Shown here: in pieces, positions 50,518 to 59,539 of the stretch
Numbering within the stretch: position 1 is the stretch's first letter
How the letters are laid out: each line of letters starts with the position of its first letter
From: CmP2 sp052084925
GTDB lineage: Bacteria; Actinomycetota; Actinomycetes; Actinomycetales; Micrococcaceae
Reading direction: 5' to 3'
Assembly: GCA_052084925.1 (NCBI GenBank)
Contig: JBQDEV010000005.1
Coordinates: 124,001 to 188,000 of the forward strand
DNA length: 64,000 nt
Made by a program: the position numbers and the translations under genes
Notes under the pieces: model-generated
The model's input: only the letters and a program-made list of their open reading frames with translations
Told to the model about the DNA's origin: nothing
Database searches by the model: none

Positions 50518-53511
50518 TCAGTCGACCGGGAACAGGGAGACCGACAGGGCGCCGGTGTAGGTGCCGGCCTCGGTGTCGACGGGAACCTCGAGCACCAGAT
50601 CCGCGGCCAAGTCCGAGGTGCCCAGGCGGGTCTGCTCGGTGGCGGAGCCCAGGATGGCCGGAACGGAGAGTCCCTCACCGCCAGAGAGCACCCCGGGAGT
50701 CTTCGATCCCGGGGTGGCGCCGTGCGTGGAGTCGGTGACGAACGGTGCCCAGCCGAGGTGGTCGGCGGTGACGGTCTCGCCATCGGCGCTCAGTTCGGAG
50801 GACTGACCGGACACGGCCCAACCGGCCCCGGTGCGGCGGGTGTCGGTGACAGAGACGGACGGCAGTTCGCCGGTCACGCGCAGTCGGTCGCCGGCGTTGC
50901 GCTGGTTGCCCAGGGTGGCGGTGCCGTCCTGGATCGAGAGCACCAGCGAACCGGGCTGGTCGTTGTCGTCATCGTCGTCACCGGGCAGTCCGGGAATCTC
51001 GGCCTCGATCGGGATATCACCCTCGCCGGGTTCACCGGGCTCTTCTGGCTCGGAGCCGGAGGCGCTCAGGTTCAGCCCGAAGACCACCGGGTCGTGGTCC
51101 GAGGAGCGGAACACGTCGGGGGCGTAGATGTCATCCTGGCGCGGATCGCTGTGGAACCGGGTCTGGTAGTCCAGCACCGGTGCCTCGTCCGAGTTGGTGT
51201 GCCAGGAGGCCGCCCCCGAGATGAACGGCATGAGGTCCTCGTGCGCCATCGCGTAATCGAGGTAGCCCAGCTGACCGTCGAACACGTAGGAGTAGGCTTC
51301 CTCGCCCTCGTACTCCTTCTTCAGGTCCACGTAGCCGCCCTCGGTCAGGGTGGTGATCGGCGCCTCGTGATCGTAGGCGTTCAGGTCCCCCATGATCACC
51401 GGTTTGGGCAGCTCGGCACCTTGGGCCCAGTCGACCAGGGCGTTCGCGGCGGCGGTGCGCTCGGCGTCGCAGGAGCCCACCAGGTGGGTGTTGTTCCCCT
51501 CGGATCCGCACTCGGAGCCCTTGGACTTCAGGTGGTTGGTGATCACGGTGAATTCCCCCAGCTCGCCGGAGTCAGCCGCGGTGAAGGTCTGCGCCAGCGC
51601 CGGACGGTGCCGGTGGGTCTCGAACCGGGAGTCCACGCTCGCATCCAGCACCTGGTGGGCGCCTTCGGGCCGCACGGCGTCCGGGTCGTACATCATGGCG
51701 GTGGTGATCTCGTCGGTGCCCAGGCGCCCGGTCTCCAGGGCCACGTAGCGCTCCTCGCCCAGGTAGTCGTTCACCCCGGCCACCAGGTCATGCAGGGCGA
51801 CGTCGTCGTTGTTTTCGATCTCCATCAGACCGACCACGTCAGCCCCGAGGTCACCGATGGCGGCCACCAGCTTGGCCTTCTGCCGTTCGAACTCGCCTGT
51901 GTTAACTGCGCCTCGGGAATTGAGGGTGGTGAAGTAATTCAGCACGTTGAACGCGGACACCTGCACGTCACCGCCGACGTCGGGCACCTCGGTCTCGCGG
52001 GGCACGGTGTTCTCATACTCGGCCGCCTCCGTGCGCTGGATCTTCCAGACGCCGTTGCGGAAGTCCATCACCCCGGTGAGATCGCGGAAGGTGTCCCCGC
52101 CGCGGAAGTAATTCTCGGTGGTGAACGGCTCCCCGTTGAGGTGGTGCAGCGGGTAGTAGTTCTGGATCGAATTCCGGTCATCGATGGTGATCCGGTGCGC
52201 GAGGTTCTCTTCGTAGAGCTCCTGGGCCTCCGCCGAGTCCGGGGCGTGCAGGGCGGTCGGGGTGAACTGACGCTGCGGCCCGACGACGACCTCGCCGTAG
52301 CGGCCGTACTGGTAGGTCTCCAGCACCACGGCCTCGGCAATGGTCACGCGCATCCCCTCGAGGTGCTCGTAGTCATCCACCACCGGGAAACTCACTTCCA
52401 CCGGGGCGGGCAGCTCGGCGGTGCCGCACTCGGATACGGTGTTATTGGAGAGCTGGGTCTGCTCGTAGTACTCGCCGGCGCGCCCGGTCACGGTGACCAG
52501 GGTGCCCTGGGCTGGGGCCTCCGCGTTGGGGTGGTGCACGAACAACGCCTCGCTGGTGGCCGGATCGTCGTCCGCAGTCTCGTCGCGCTCCTGGATCCAG
52601 AACCCATTGGAACCCCCGGAGGCGTTGAAGAAGTCGCCGATCACCACACCGCGCACGGTGACGGTCTGGCCGTCCATCGGGGTGGCCGCACCTGCGCCCT
52701 GCACAGCGGAGATCGGGGTGACGTCGACGTCGCAGACCTCACCGGGCTCACCTGGCTGCTCGGTGGGCTCGTCGGTGGGCTGGTCCGTGGGCTCCGGGTC
52801 GGGAGTGCCCGCGCCCTCGCCGTTCGCCGTGCCCGGGGTGCTCGCCACCTCGAAGTCACCGCGTGGGGTGGCGCTCACGCCCGGGAGTCCGGCGCCGTTG
52901 AACGCGTTCGGCACCCAGTTCTCGGAGCCGTCCGGCACCCTCGAGGCCCCGCCCAGCACCCCGGTGTAACCGGCAAAATCGCTCGCGCTCAGTGCGGTGC
53001 CCCAGGCCAGGTCCCCGGCGTCGCCGTCGTGCAGCCCCACGACGTCGAGCACCTCCACCCCCAGCTCGGTGGCCACCGTGTCGTCGAGCACTCCGTCCAG
53101 ATCGGCGTCGAGCACGGCGTTGCGCGCCACGGAACCGTTCACCAGGGCCAGGCTGAGCGACCCGTTCTGGAACCCGTTTACCGGAACGCTCAGCACCCCA
53201 CGTCCGTCGTCGTCGAATTCCACCCCGGACAGCGAGTAGACGTGCACCGCCCTGCCCTGATTCGAGTTAGCGTCGCCCTCGATGCCGATCAGATGCAGAC
53301 CAGTGGGGTCGAAGTCCTCCGGGATCAGGATCTCGGCGTACTCAAGCACATCGGTTCCGGCGGTGTCGGTGACGAACTCGTTGATGATCGGCGCGTCGGT
53401 CAGCGAAGCACTGGCTGCCGCCGAGAGGCCGACGAGAGCGGAGGCGCCGACCGCGACGACGGCGGAGACGGCGATCAGTTTCTTCCGGGGAGAAACGGAG
53501 CGGGCAGGCAT
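50518..53511 (-). CDS. ExeM/NucH-family secreted endonuclease
   Basis: A 997-residue extracellular nuclease. After a signal peptide (about 35 residues, ending ASASLT) come a lamin-tail-like domain (PIINEFVTDTAGTDVLEYAEI), a short stalk (PEPTDQPTDEPTEQPGEPGE), an OB-fold YhcR-type domain (TPMDGQTVTVRGVVIGDF), and an endonuclease/exonuclease/phosphatase domain with GLMEIENND, TNHLKSKGSEC, IMGDLNAYDHEAP and SDHDPVVFGL. About 130 C-terminal residues may form one more beta domain. It lacks a sorting signal, so it is released or wall-associated. It could free phosphate or nucleosides from extracellular DNA. AAAGAGG precedes the ATG at 53511. Confidence 0.9.
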   Translation of the reverse strand: MPARSVSPRKKLIAVSAVVAVGASALVGLSAAASASLTDAPIINEFVTDTAGTDVLEYAEILIPEDFDPTGLHLIGIEGDANSNQGRAVHVYSLSGVEFDDDGRGVLSVPVNGFQNGSLSLALVNGSVARNAVLDADLDGVLDDTVATELGVEVLDVVGLHDGDAGDLAWGTALSASDFAGYTGVLGGASRVPDGSENWVPNAFNGAGLPGVSATPRGDFEVASTPGTANGEGAGTPDPEPTDQPTDEPTEQPGEPGEVCDVDVTPISAVQGAGAATPMDGQTVTVRGVVIGDFFNASGGSNGFWIQERDETADDDPATSEALFVHHPNAEAPAQGTLVTVTGRAGEYYEQTQLSNNTVSECGTAELPAPVEVSFPVVDDYEHLEGMRVTIAEAVVLETYQYGRYGEVVVGPQRQFTPTALHAPDSAEAQELYEENLAHRITIDDRNSIQNYYPLHHLNGEPFTTENYFRGGDTFRDLTGVMDFRNGVWKIQRTEAAEYENTVPRETEVPDVGGDVQVSAFNVLNYFTTLNSRGAVNTGEFERQKAKLVAAIGDLGADVVGLMEIENNDDVALHDLVAGVNDYLGEERYVALETGRLGTDEITTAMMYDPDAVRPEGAHQVLDASVDSRFETHRHRPALAQTFTAADSGELGEFTVITNHLKSKGSECGSEGNNTHLVGSCDAERTAAANALVDWAQGAELPKPVIMGDLNAYDHEAPITTLTEGGYVDLKKEYEGEEAYSYVFDGQLGYLDYAMAHEDLMPFISGAASWHTNSDEAPVLDYQTRFHSDPRQDDIYAPDVFRSSDHDPVVFGLNLSASGSEPEEPGEPGEGDIPIEAEIPGLPGDDDDDNDQPGSLVLSIQDGTATLGNQRNAGDRLRVTGELPSVSVTDTRRTGAGWAVSGQSSELSADGETVTADHLGWAPFVTDSTHGATPGSKTPGVLSGGEGLSVPAILGSATEQTRLGTSDLAADLVLEVPVDTEAGTYTGALSVSLFPVD

Positions 53512-53617
53512 GCGAGCCTCTTTCGGTGGGGAGTGACGGGGGTGTGCCGACGAGCGCACCAGCTGCCACCCTAGGAGCACCGATGGGCCGGGACGGCACC
53601 TCCGTATGAACTCCCGC

Positions 53618-54589
53618 TTAATTCTGCGCGGTGTCCGTGACGCGCAAAGCGGGCGGTCCCAGCGTGGCGGTGGCGATGGCCCGCAGGCTCAGGGTGCCCG
53701 GGTCACGGTAACCAGCCCCGCCATGGGTGTTGTGCCCGACGGCGAGGCGCAGCCCGGTTCCCGCCTCTGCAACGTCCCGGCCCACCGACGTGTTCACCGG
53801 GATCCGACGTCGCCCGGCCAGCGCCCGCCCCAGCGGCGCCAGCAGATCGCGGCGGGCCCGGATCTCGGTGACCCACGGGGCGCCGTCGTCCGGGATCGAT
53901 TCCACCGGGTGCCACCACCGGCGCGGGGCTCCGACCGAGCCGGAGACCACCAGCGTGTCGATCCGGGCCGCGGGCGGAACGGTGCGATCGAGCCGGGTCT
54001 GCGACCAGACGGCGAGCAGCCCCAGCGCCCGCACAGCCACCGGAGCCCCATAGGAGTGGGCGTCCAGGCCGCGCCACGGGGGAACCGATTCCCCCTCCCA
54101 GAGCTGCGACGTCGTCCAGATGTGTTCGGCGAGACGCTGCCCCGCCCGGGCGGCGCCGCGGGAAGAGAGCACCCCCACCGGCGACGGCGGATGATAGCCC
54201 AGCCAGGCCAGAACCAGAGGTCGTTCGGCACCGAGTGCGCGCTGCTCACGATGCAGCTGGAGAGCTTCCCGGGCCGCACCCCAGGCCGCTTGCGCCGGGC
54301 CCATCCCCATGCCGGCGATCTGCCAGGTCACCTGGGTGGGCGCACGTAGCTCCCCCACCGCGATCACCACGTGCGGGGCGGACGAGTCATAGTCGAGCAG
54401 AGTGCGCGGGACGGGCTGACTGCCACCCGTACCGGCCAGAGCCGCGTCCATCAAGTCCGGTTTCAGGGCGTGCACCGTGCCGTCGAGCACACGACGACGA
54501 CGCTCGGGCAGTTCTGCGCGCACCCTCATCTCGGCGCGCAGCCTCGTCAGCGCCTTCGCGCCGCGGTGGATCAGCCCTTCCGCCGCCAC
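53618..54589 (-). CDS. DUF1023 alpha/beta-hydrolase-type protein
   Basis: A 323-residue protein starting at a GTG that overlaps the end of hspR. It matches the DUF1023 alpha/beta hydrolase family: VTWQIAGMGMGPAQAA, LVLAWLGYHPPS, AAARAGQRLAEHIW, the nucleophile elbow DAHSYGAPVAVRAL (Ser; most relatives have GHSYGS), TLVVSGSVGA, and a C-terminal AGYRDPGTLSLRAIATATLG with the expected late His upstream (GHNTHGG). The substrate is unknown. The frame extends to 55216, but that part overlaps hspR and is Arg/Pro-rich. It may be co-transcribed with the chaperone operon. Confidence 0.75.
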   Translation of the reverse strand: MAAEGLIHRGAKALTRLRAEMRVRAELPERRRRVLDGTVHALKPDLMDAALAGTGGSQPVPRTLLDYDSSAPHVVIAVGELRAPTQVTWQIAGMGMGPAQAAWGAAREALQLHREQRALGAERPLVLAWLGYHPPSPVGVLSSRGAARAGQRLAEHIWTTSQLWEGESVPPWRGLDAHSYGAPVAVRALGLLAVWSQTRLDRTVPPAARIDTLVVSGSVGAPRRWWHPVESIPDDGAPWVTEIRARRDLLAPLGRALAGRRRIPVNTSVGRDVAEAGTGLRLAVGHNTHGGAGYRDPGTLSLRAIATATLGPPALRVTDTAQN

Positions 54590-55131
54590 GTCAGCACCTT
54601 CGGGCGCACCACACCCGTCTCCAACGCCCGCTGGCCCCAGGGCGTCCCGCGCTGTTCGGCCGTCTGCCCGGTGGGCCGCTCCGCGGGCTGTCCCGCCGTC
54701 TGCCCGGTGGCGCGCCCCGCGGCCGTCCCCGACCCGTCGTTCGGGGTGGTGAATCGGGTGGTGACGTCGCCGGTCGCCCCGGCGGCGAAGGTGCGCGAGA
54801 ACCGCCCCTGGTCGTGCAACAGGTTCACCTGGTCGATCAGGTGAGAGACGGTTTGGCGCAGCTGGTCGACCTCGCGCTCCAGCTCCACGATCCGCCGGAT
54901 CCCCTCCAGGGAGACCCCGTCGCGGGAGAGCACCTGGATGCGGCGCAACCGGTGCAGATCGGCGCGCGAGTACCGCCGCTGCCCGCCGCCCTGACGCTGC
55001 GGCACCACCAGCCCGAGCCGGTCGTATTGGCGCAGGGTCTGCGGGTGCATTTCGGCGAGCTCCGCCGCCACCGAGATCACGAAGATCGGTGCGGAGGCGT
55101 CGGAGAAGCCGCGGGACTCGGTGTTCATCAC
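54571..55131 (-). CDS. hspR: Heat-shock repressor HspR (MerR family)
   Basis: A 186-residue MerR-type repressor. The DNA-binding part is VISVAAELAEMHPQTLRQYDRLGLVVPQR followed by RRYSRADLHRLRRIQVLSRDG, then the coiled coil LEREVDQLRQTVSHLIDQV. HspR binds HAIR boxes and represses dnaK and clpB, with DnaK as co-repressor; three such boxes are found here. The C-terminal 75 residues are an unusual repetitive Gly/Thr/Gln/Pro-rich tail (GRATGQTAGQPAERPTGQTA). The ATG overlaps the dnaJ stop codon (ATGATGA). It is the last chaperone gene of the operon. Confidence 0.93.
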   Translation of the reverse strand: MMNTESRGFSDASAPIFVISVAAELAEMHPQTLRQYDRLGLVVPQRQGGGQRRYSRADLHRLRRIQVLSRDGVSLEGIRRIVELEREVDQLRQTVSHLIDQVNLLHDQGRFSRTFAAGATGDVTTRFTTPNDGSGTAAGRATGQTAGQPAERPTGQTAEQRGTPWGQRALETGVVRPKVLTWRRKG

Positions 55132-56114
55132 ACGCTGGCTCTCGCCGCCAGCCCCTCACGGGGATCGGTGCCTGAGGTCGCCTCGGCCAGCGCCTGAACC
55201 GCGGCGCGCGCCTCATCGCTCAGTGTCTCGGGAACGGCCACCTGCAGTTCAACCAGCAGGTCACCGGGGTTCTTCTTGTGCGGCACACCCCGGCCCTTGA
55301 GCCGCAGCACCTTGCCCGACGACGATCCGGCCGGCACCTTCATCCGCACCGGGTCCTCCAGGGTCGGTACCTCGATGGTCGCCCCCAGCACGGCCTCGGC
55401 GAAGCTCACCGGCACGGAAATGCGCAGGTTGTTGCCCTCGCGGTGGAAGAACGGATGCTCCCGCACCTTCACCGTGACCATCAGATCGCCGCGCCCGGCG
55501 GTGCCGTGGGAGCCCTTGCCGCGGGCGCGCACCGTCTGTCCGTCCTTGATCCCGGCCGGAATGCGCACCTCGATCATCTCGCCGTCGGCCGCGCGCAGCG
55601 ACACCGTGGTGCCGCGCATCGCCCCGCCGAAGGAGATCGTCGTCGTCGCCGTCCGATCGGGGCCCTTCTGTGGCCCGGCGTTGTAGCCACCGCCACCGAA
55701 CCCGCCGAATCCGCCGAACAGGTCGGAGAAGTCCGGACCACGCTGACCGGCTCCGGCCCGACCGCCCCGTCCCCCGCGACCGCCCTGGTTGAACAGGTCA
55801 CCGAAGATGTCCTCGAATCCGCCGCCCGCGGCACCACCGGCCGGTCCACCCGGTCCGGGACCGGTGAAGCGCGCTCCCGAGCCCATCGCGCGGATGGCGT
55901 CGTACTGTTGGCGCTGCTCCGGGTCGGAGAGCACCGAGTTCGCCTCGGAGACTTCCTTGAACTTCTTCTCGGCCGCGTCGTCGCCGATGTTCTGGTCCGG
56001 GTGATATTTCCGGGCCAGCTTCCGGTAGGCCTTCTTGATGTCGGCGTCCGAGGCGTCCTTGGAGACACCGAGAGTGGCGTAGAAGTCCTTGTCCACCCAA
56101 TCCTGTGAGGCCAT
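55128..56114 (-). CDS. dnaJ: DnaJ-family co-chaperone without zinc finger (CbpA-like)
   Basis: A 328-residue J-domain protein. The J-domain (DFYATLGVSKDASDADIKKAY, then HPD in KYHPDQN) activates DnaK. A long Gly/Phe region (GGFGGFGGGGYN) follows, then two beta-barrel substrate-binding domains. The four CxxCxGxG zinc-finger repeats of classical DnaJ are absent, so it is the type II/CbpA form. Being in the dnaK operon it should serve as a main DnaK partner here. GGAGG lies before the ATG. A gap of 100 bp separates it from grpE. Confidence 0.93.
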   Translation of the reverse strand: MASQDWVDKDFYATLGVSKDASDADIKKAYRKLARKYHPDQNIGDDAAEKKFKEVSEANSVLSDPEQRQQYDAIRAMGSGARFTGPGPGGPAGGAAGGGFEDIFGDLFNQGGRGGRGGRAGAGQRGPDFSDLFGGFGGFGGGGYNAGPQKGPDRTATTTISFGGAMRGTTVSLRAADGEMIEVRIPAGIKDGQTVRARGKGSHGTAGRGDLMVTVKVREHPFFHREGNNLRISVPVSFAEAVLGATIEVPTLEDPVRMKVPAGSSSGKVLRLKGRGVPHKKNPGDLLVELQVAVPETLSDEARAAVQALAEATSGTDPREGLAARASV

Positions 56115-56214
56115 GGTGCCTCCCTTCCTCAGTCGTTCTCTAGCTTAGATCCGTGGGCTGCTGTGTTCGCTGCGGTATTTACTACAGCGTTCACTGCGGC
56201 GTTCACGACGGCGG

Positions 56215-56910
56215 TCAGTTCTGCCCGGCAGACACCATCACCTGTGCGGCGCGCAGCACGCGTTCACCCCGGACGTAGCCGTTGCGGAACACCTGGATGA
56301 TGTGCTCCTCCGGCACCTCGTCCGAGGGCTGACGCAGCATCGCCTCGTGCTGAGCGGGGTTGAACTCCACCCCGACCAGTGCCTCCTGGTCCTGACGCTG
56401 CAGCCCGTGGGAGGTCAGCACCTGGTCCAGCTTCTTGGCGATCGCCGCGAACGGGCCGTCCTCGAGATCGCCGGCGGTGCGGGCGGCATCGATGTCGTCG
56501 AGCACCGGCAGCAGCGACTCGATCATCGAATTGATCGCCGTCTCCTTGGCCACGCTGCGATCTCGATCCACTCGACGCCGGTAGTTCACGAACTCGGCCT
56601 GGAGCCGCTGCAGGTCGCCGCGCAGTTCATCGACGACGGCGGCATCAGCACCCTGGCCCGCGCCGTCCTGCTCACCGTCCTGCTCGGCGTAGTTCTCCGC
56701 GGCCTCATTCAGGATCTGCTCGGCCTGGCTCACGGCATCGCCGCCGTCTTCGGGGGTCTCGGCACCGGTCTCGGGAGCGTTTTCTCCACCGAGGTCGCGG
56801 CGCTGTCCGGTCTCGGGGTCGATGCGGCGCTTGTCGGTGAAGCGCACGTCCTCGCGCGGCTCCTGCTCGCCGTCGGCACCCTCACGGTGCTCATGGGGTT
56901 CGTTCGTCAT
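56215..56910 (-). CDS. grpE: Nucleotide exchange factor GrpE
   Basis: A 231-residue GrpE. The N-terminal 80 residues are acidic and disordered (EHREGADGEQEPRED); the long helical core has LQRLQAEFVNYRRRVDRDR, and the C-terminal four-strand part includes GVEFNPAQHEAML and a late VFRNGYVRGERVLRAAQVMV signature. It releases ADP from DnaK. It starts 235 bp after dnaK, an unusually long gap for this operon, which contains a strong hairpin. GGAGAG is present before the ATG. Confidence 0.94.
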   Translation of the reverse strand: MTNEPHEHREGADGEQEPREDVRFTDKRRIDPETGQRRDLGGENAPETGAETPEDGGDAVSQAEQILNEAAENYAEQDGEQDGAGQGADAAVVDELRGDLQRLQAEFVNYRRRVDRDRSVAKETAINSMIESLLPVLDDIDAARTAGDLEDGPFAAIAKKLDQVLTSHGLQRQDQEALVGVEFNPAQHEAMLRQPSDEVPEEHIIQVFRNGYVRGERVLRAAQVMVSAGQN

Positions 56911-57053
56911 GATCTCTCCTGTCTGGGCTGACTGGCCTGTCTGGCGTGTCCGGTCGCGACGGTCCGGACTGGCCGAAGCAGCTGCGGTGGCTGTACTGGC
57001 TGAAGTGGATAAAGCGGTGACGTCGCTGTACGGGTGGATCCGGCCGATACCGG

Positions 57054-57095
57054 CTGGGCCGGCCGCTCCCCGTCTTCGGGGCGCGGCCGGCCCAG
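57054..57095 (-). terminator. Strong hairpin between dnaK and grpE
   Basis: A 19-bp inverted repeat (57054-57072 and 57077-57095, one mismatch, loop TCTT) lies 51 bases after the dnaK stop. It is not followed by a T-tract. It may attenuate transcription into grpE or protect the dnaK 3' end. Confidence 0.8.
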
Positions 57096-57145
57096 AACCG
57101 GATCCTTACTCGGTGCGAACCGAGCGGCTCGATCAGACGAGCCGG

Positions 57146-59029
57146 TTACTTCTTCTCGTCGCTCTGATCGGCGTCATCCTCGTCAACCACTTCGGCGTCG
57201 ACGATGTCCTCGTCGTCACCGGCGGGCTGCTCGGCACCGGCCTCGGCGCCAGCGGCACCCTCGGCGGACTGAGAGGCGTAGAGTGCCTCACCGATCTTGA
57301 CCTGTGAGGCCTGCAGCTTCTCGTAGGCGGCAGCGACAGCAGCATCATCAGCGTCGTCGCCCTGCTTCTCGAGGGCCTCCTTCAGCGCATCAACATCAGC
57401 CTGCACCTCGGTCTTGACGTCCTCGGGCAGCTTCTCGTCGTTATCCTTGAGCAGCTTGTCCACCGAGTAGGCGGACTGCTCAGCGGCGTTGCGCTGCTCG
57501 GCGGCCTCACGGCGCTTCTTGTCTTCCTCGGCGTGAGCCTCGGCGTCCTTCACCATGCGATCGATGTCCTCATCCGACAGCGAGGTGCCGCCGGTGATGG
57601 TCATCGACTGCTCGGTGCCGGTGCCCTTGTCCTTGGCCGACACGTGGACGATACCGTTGGCGTCGATGTCGAAGGTGACCTCCACCTGGGGCATGCCGCG
57701 CGGAGCCGGAGCGATACCGGTCAGCTCGAAGGTGCCCAGCGGCTTGTTGTCGCGGGTGAACTCGCGCTCCCCCTGGAAAACCTGGATGGAGACCGAGGGC
57801 TGGTTGTCCTCAGCGGTGGTGAAGGTCTCGGAGCGCTTGGTCGGGATCGCGGTGTTGCGCTCGATCAGCTTCGTCATCACTCCGCCCTTGGTCTCGATGC
57901 CCAGCGACAGCGGAGTGACGTCGATCAGCAACACGTCCTTGCGCTCACCGGCCAGCACGCCAGCCTGGATAGCAGCGCCGACGGCGACGACCTCATCCGG
58001 GTTCACGCCCTTGTTCGGCTCCTTGCCGCCGGTCAGCGAAGTGACCAGTTCGGCGACGGCGGGCATACGAGTCGAACCGCCCACCAGGACCACGTGGTCA
58101 ATCTCGGAGACGGAGACGCCGGCTTCCTTGATGACGTCGTTGAACGGCTTCTTGGTACGCTCCAGCAGGTCCGAGGTCAGGTCCTGGAACTTCGCACGCG
58201 AGAGGTGCTCGTCCAGGTGCACCGGGCCGTCGGCGGTCACGGAAAGGTACTGTAGCGAGATATTGGTGGAGGTGGCCGAGGACAGTTCCTTCTTGGCCTG
58301 CTCTGCCGCTTCCTTCAGACGCTGCAGGGCGATCTTGTCGTTGGAGAGGTCCGCTCCCTTGGCCTTGGCCTGAGCCAGCAGCCAGTTCACGACGGCCTCA
58401 TCCCAGTCGTCGCCGCCCAGGCGGTTGTCACCGGCGGTGGCACGCACCTGAATGGTGGAGAAATCGTCCTCATCCTTGCCGACTTCCAGCAAGGAGACGT
58501 CGAAAGTACCGCCGCCGAGGTCGAACACGAGGATCAGCTCGTCCTCCTTACCGCGCTCCAGGCCGTAAGCCAGGGCTGCGGAGGTGGGCTCGTTGATGAT
58601 GCGGGACACCTTCAGGCCGGCAATCTCGCCCGCTTCTTTGGTGGCCTGGCGCTCCGCGTCGTTGAAGTAGGCGGGCACGGTGATGACGGCTTCGGTCACC
58701 TTCTCGCCCAGGTACTCCTCGGCGTCGTGCTTCAGCTTCATCAGCGTGCGGGCGGAGATCTCCTGCGCGGTGTACTTCTTGTCGTCGACCTCGGTGGACC
58801 AGTCGGTGCCCATGTGGCGCTTGACGGAAGCCAGGGTGCGCTCCGGGTTGTTGACGGCCTGGCGCTTGGCGATGTCGCCGACCAGCACCTCGCCGCCCTT
58901 CGAGAAGGCCACCACCGACGGGGTGGTGCGGGAGCCTTCGGCGTTGGCGATGACGGTCGGGTCGCCGCCCTCGAGAACTGCGACGACGGAGTTGGTGGTC
59001 CCGAGGTCGATACCCACTGCACGTGACAT
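57146..59029 (-). CDS. dnaK: Molecular chaperone DnaK (Hsp70)
   Basis: A 627-residue Hsp70. The ATPase domain begins MSRAVGIDLGTTNSVVAVLE and contains ILVFDLGGGTFDVSLLEVG and HVVLVGGSTRMPAV; the substrate domain has LLIDVTPLSLGIETKGGVMT, and the C-terminus ends in an acidic tail (DAEVVDEDDADQSDEKK). AAAGGAAA precedes the ATG at 59029, which is chosen over the longer frame to 59119. Two HAIR operators lie upstream. It heads dnaK-grpE-dnaJ-hspR, transcribed leftward. Confidence 0.97.
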   Translation of the reverse strand: MSRAVGIDLGTTNSVVAVLEGGDPTVIANAEGSRTTPSVVAFSKGGEVLVGDIAKRQAVNNPERTLASVKRHMGTDWSTEVDDKKYTAQEISARTLMKLKHDAEEYLGEKVTEAVITVPAYFNDAERQATKEAGEIAGLKVSRIINEPTSAALAYGLERGKEDELILVFDLGGGTFDVSLLEVGKDEDDFSTIQVRATAGDNRLGGDDWDEAVVNWLLAQAKAKGADLSNDKIALQRLKEAAEQAKKELSSATSTNISLQYLSVTADGPVHLDEHLSRAKFQDLTSDLLERTKKPFNDVIKEAGVSVSEIDHVVLVGGSTRMPAVAELVTSLTGGKEPNKGVNPDEVVAVGAAIQAGVLAGERKDVLLIDVTPLSLGIETKGGVMTKLIERNTAIPTKRSETFTTAEDNQPSVSIQVFQGEREFTRDNKPLGTFELTGIAPAPRGMPQVEVTFDIDANGIVHVSAKDKGTGTEQSMTITGGTSLSDEDIDRMVKDAEAHAEEDKKRREAAEQRNAAEQSAYSVDKLLKDNDEKLPEDVKTEVQADVDALKEALEKQGDDADDAAVAAAYEKLQASQVKIGEALYASQSAEGAAGAEAGAEQPAGDDEDIVDAEVVDEDDADQSDEKK

Positions 59030-59119
59030 AGCGATGTTTCCTTTCACTGCTTCGATAGTCCGCACGCCCCGGCACTTGACCCCGAGTGACGCAATTCCGT
59101 CGGTCGGAGCCGTCAGCAC

Positions 59120-59140
59120 CTTGAGCGTTCACGACTCAAC
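59120..59140. promoter_or_regulatory. HAIR operator for HspR at dnaK, proximal
   Basis: CTTGAGC-N7-ACTCAAC matches the HAIR consensus CTTGAGT-N7-ACTCAAG with one change in each arm. It lies 91 bp upstream of the dnaK ATG. Confidence 0.92.
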
Positions 59141-59171
59141 ATGCCACGTCCGAAATCTCGGTGTCAAGAAA

Positions 59172-59192
59172 CCTGAGTCGCGTCGGCTCAAC
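59172..59192. promoter_or_regulatory. HAIR operator for HspR at dnaK, distal degenerate copy
   Basis: CCTGAGT-N7-GCTCAAC keeps the exact HAIR geometry with three changed arm positions. It begins 52 bp from the proximal box start, about five helical turns, which would suit cooperative binding. Confidence 0.65.
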
Positions 59193-59539
59193 TTTCTGTC
59201 GATGAGTACAACCGCGTCCCGCCGACATTCATTCCCGACGTCCTCGCGAGGCCCGAGTTTCCGCGCCAATCCACGCATTCCACCGCCCGATCCCCCCTCC
59301 CTCCGCCACCGCAACCCTTTCCGGGGTTCACCGACAGCCGAATCGCACCCACCCTCTCGCCCCACGCCACCCAACCGCACCCAAGCCCTCCGTCCGACTT
59401 CTCCACAGGGCCGCGACACACGCCCCCTCTCCACAGATTCAAGAACTATGCCCCGCCCCCTTCCCCGAGGTGCTTCAGACTGATATAGAACTTTCGTTCC
59501 AAGCACTACGGACCACAAATGACAGGAGAGGAGAACGCC

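Larger units (their letters stand above)
59030..59539. other. Divergent intergenic region between dnaK and the DUF222-HNH gene
   Basis: The 510 bases contain two HAIR operators for dnaK (59120-59140, 59172-59192) and, near the HNH gene, a possible -10 TATAGA at 59484-59489. Between about 59195 and 59470 the plus strand is strongly pyrimidine-rich (C-runs), without a gene that I can support. Confidence 0.5.

Noticed and set aside
50722..53574. 950-residue plus-strand frame opposite the nuclease
   Set aside because: It mirrors the nuclease gene on the other strand, has no ribosome site and shows only Gly/His/Val-rich composition.
53618..55216. One 532-residue protein on the minus strand
   Set aside because: The first 210 residues overlap hspR in another frame and are Arg/Pro/Ala-rich; only the part from the GTG at 54589 has family motifs.
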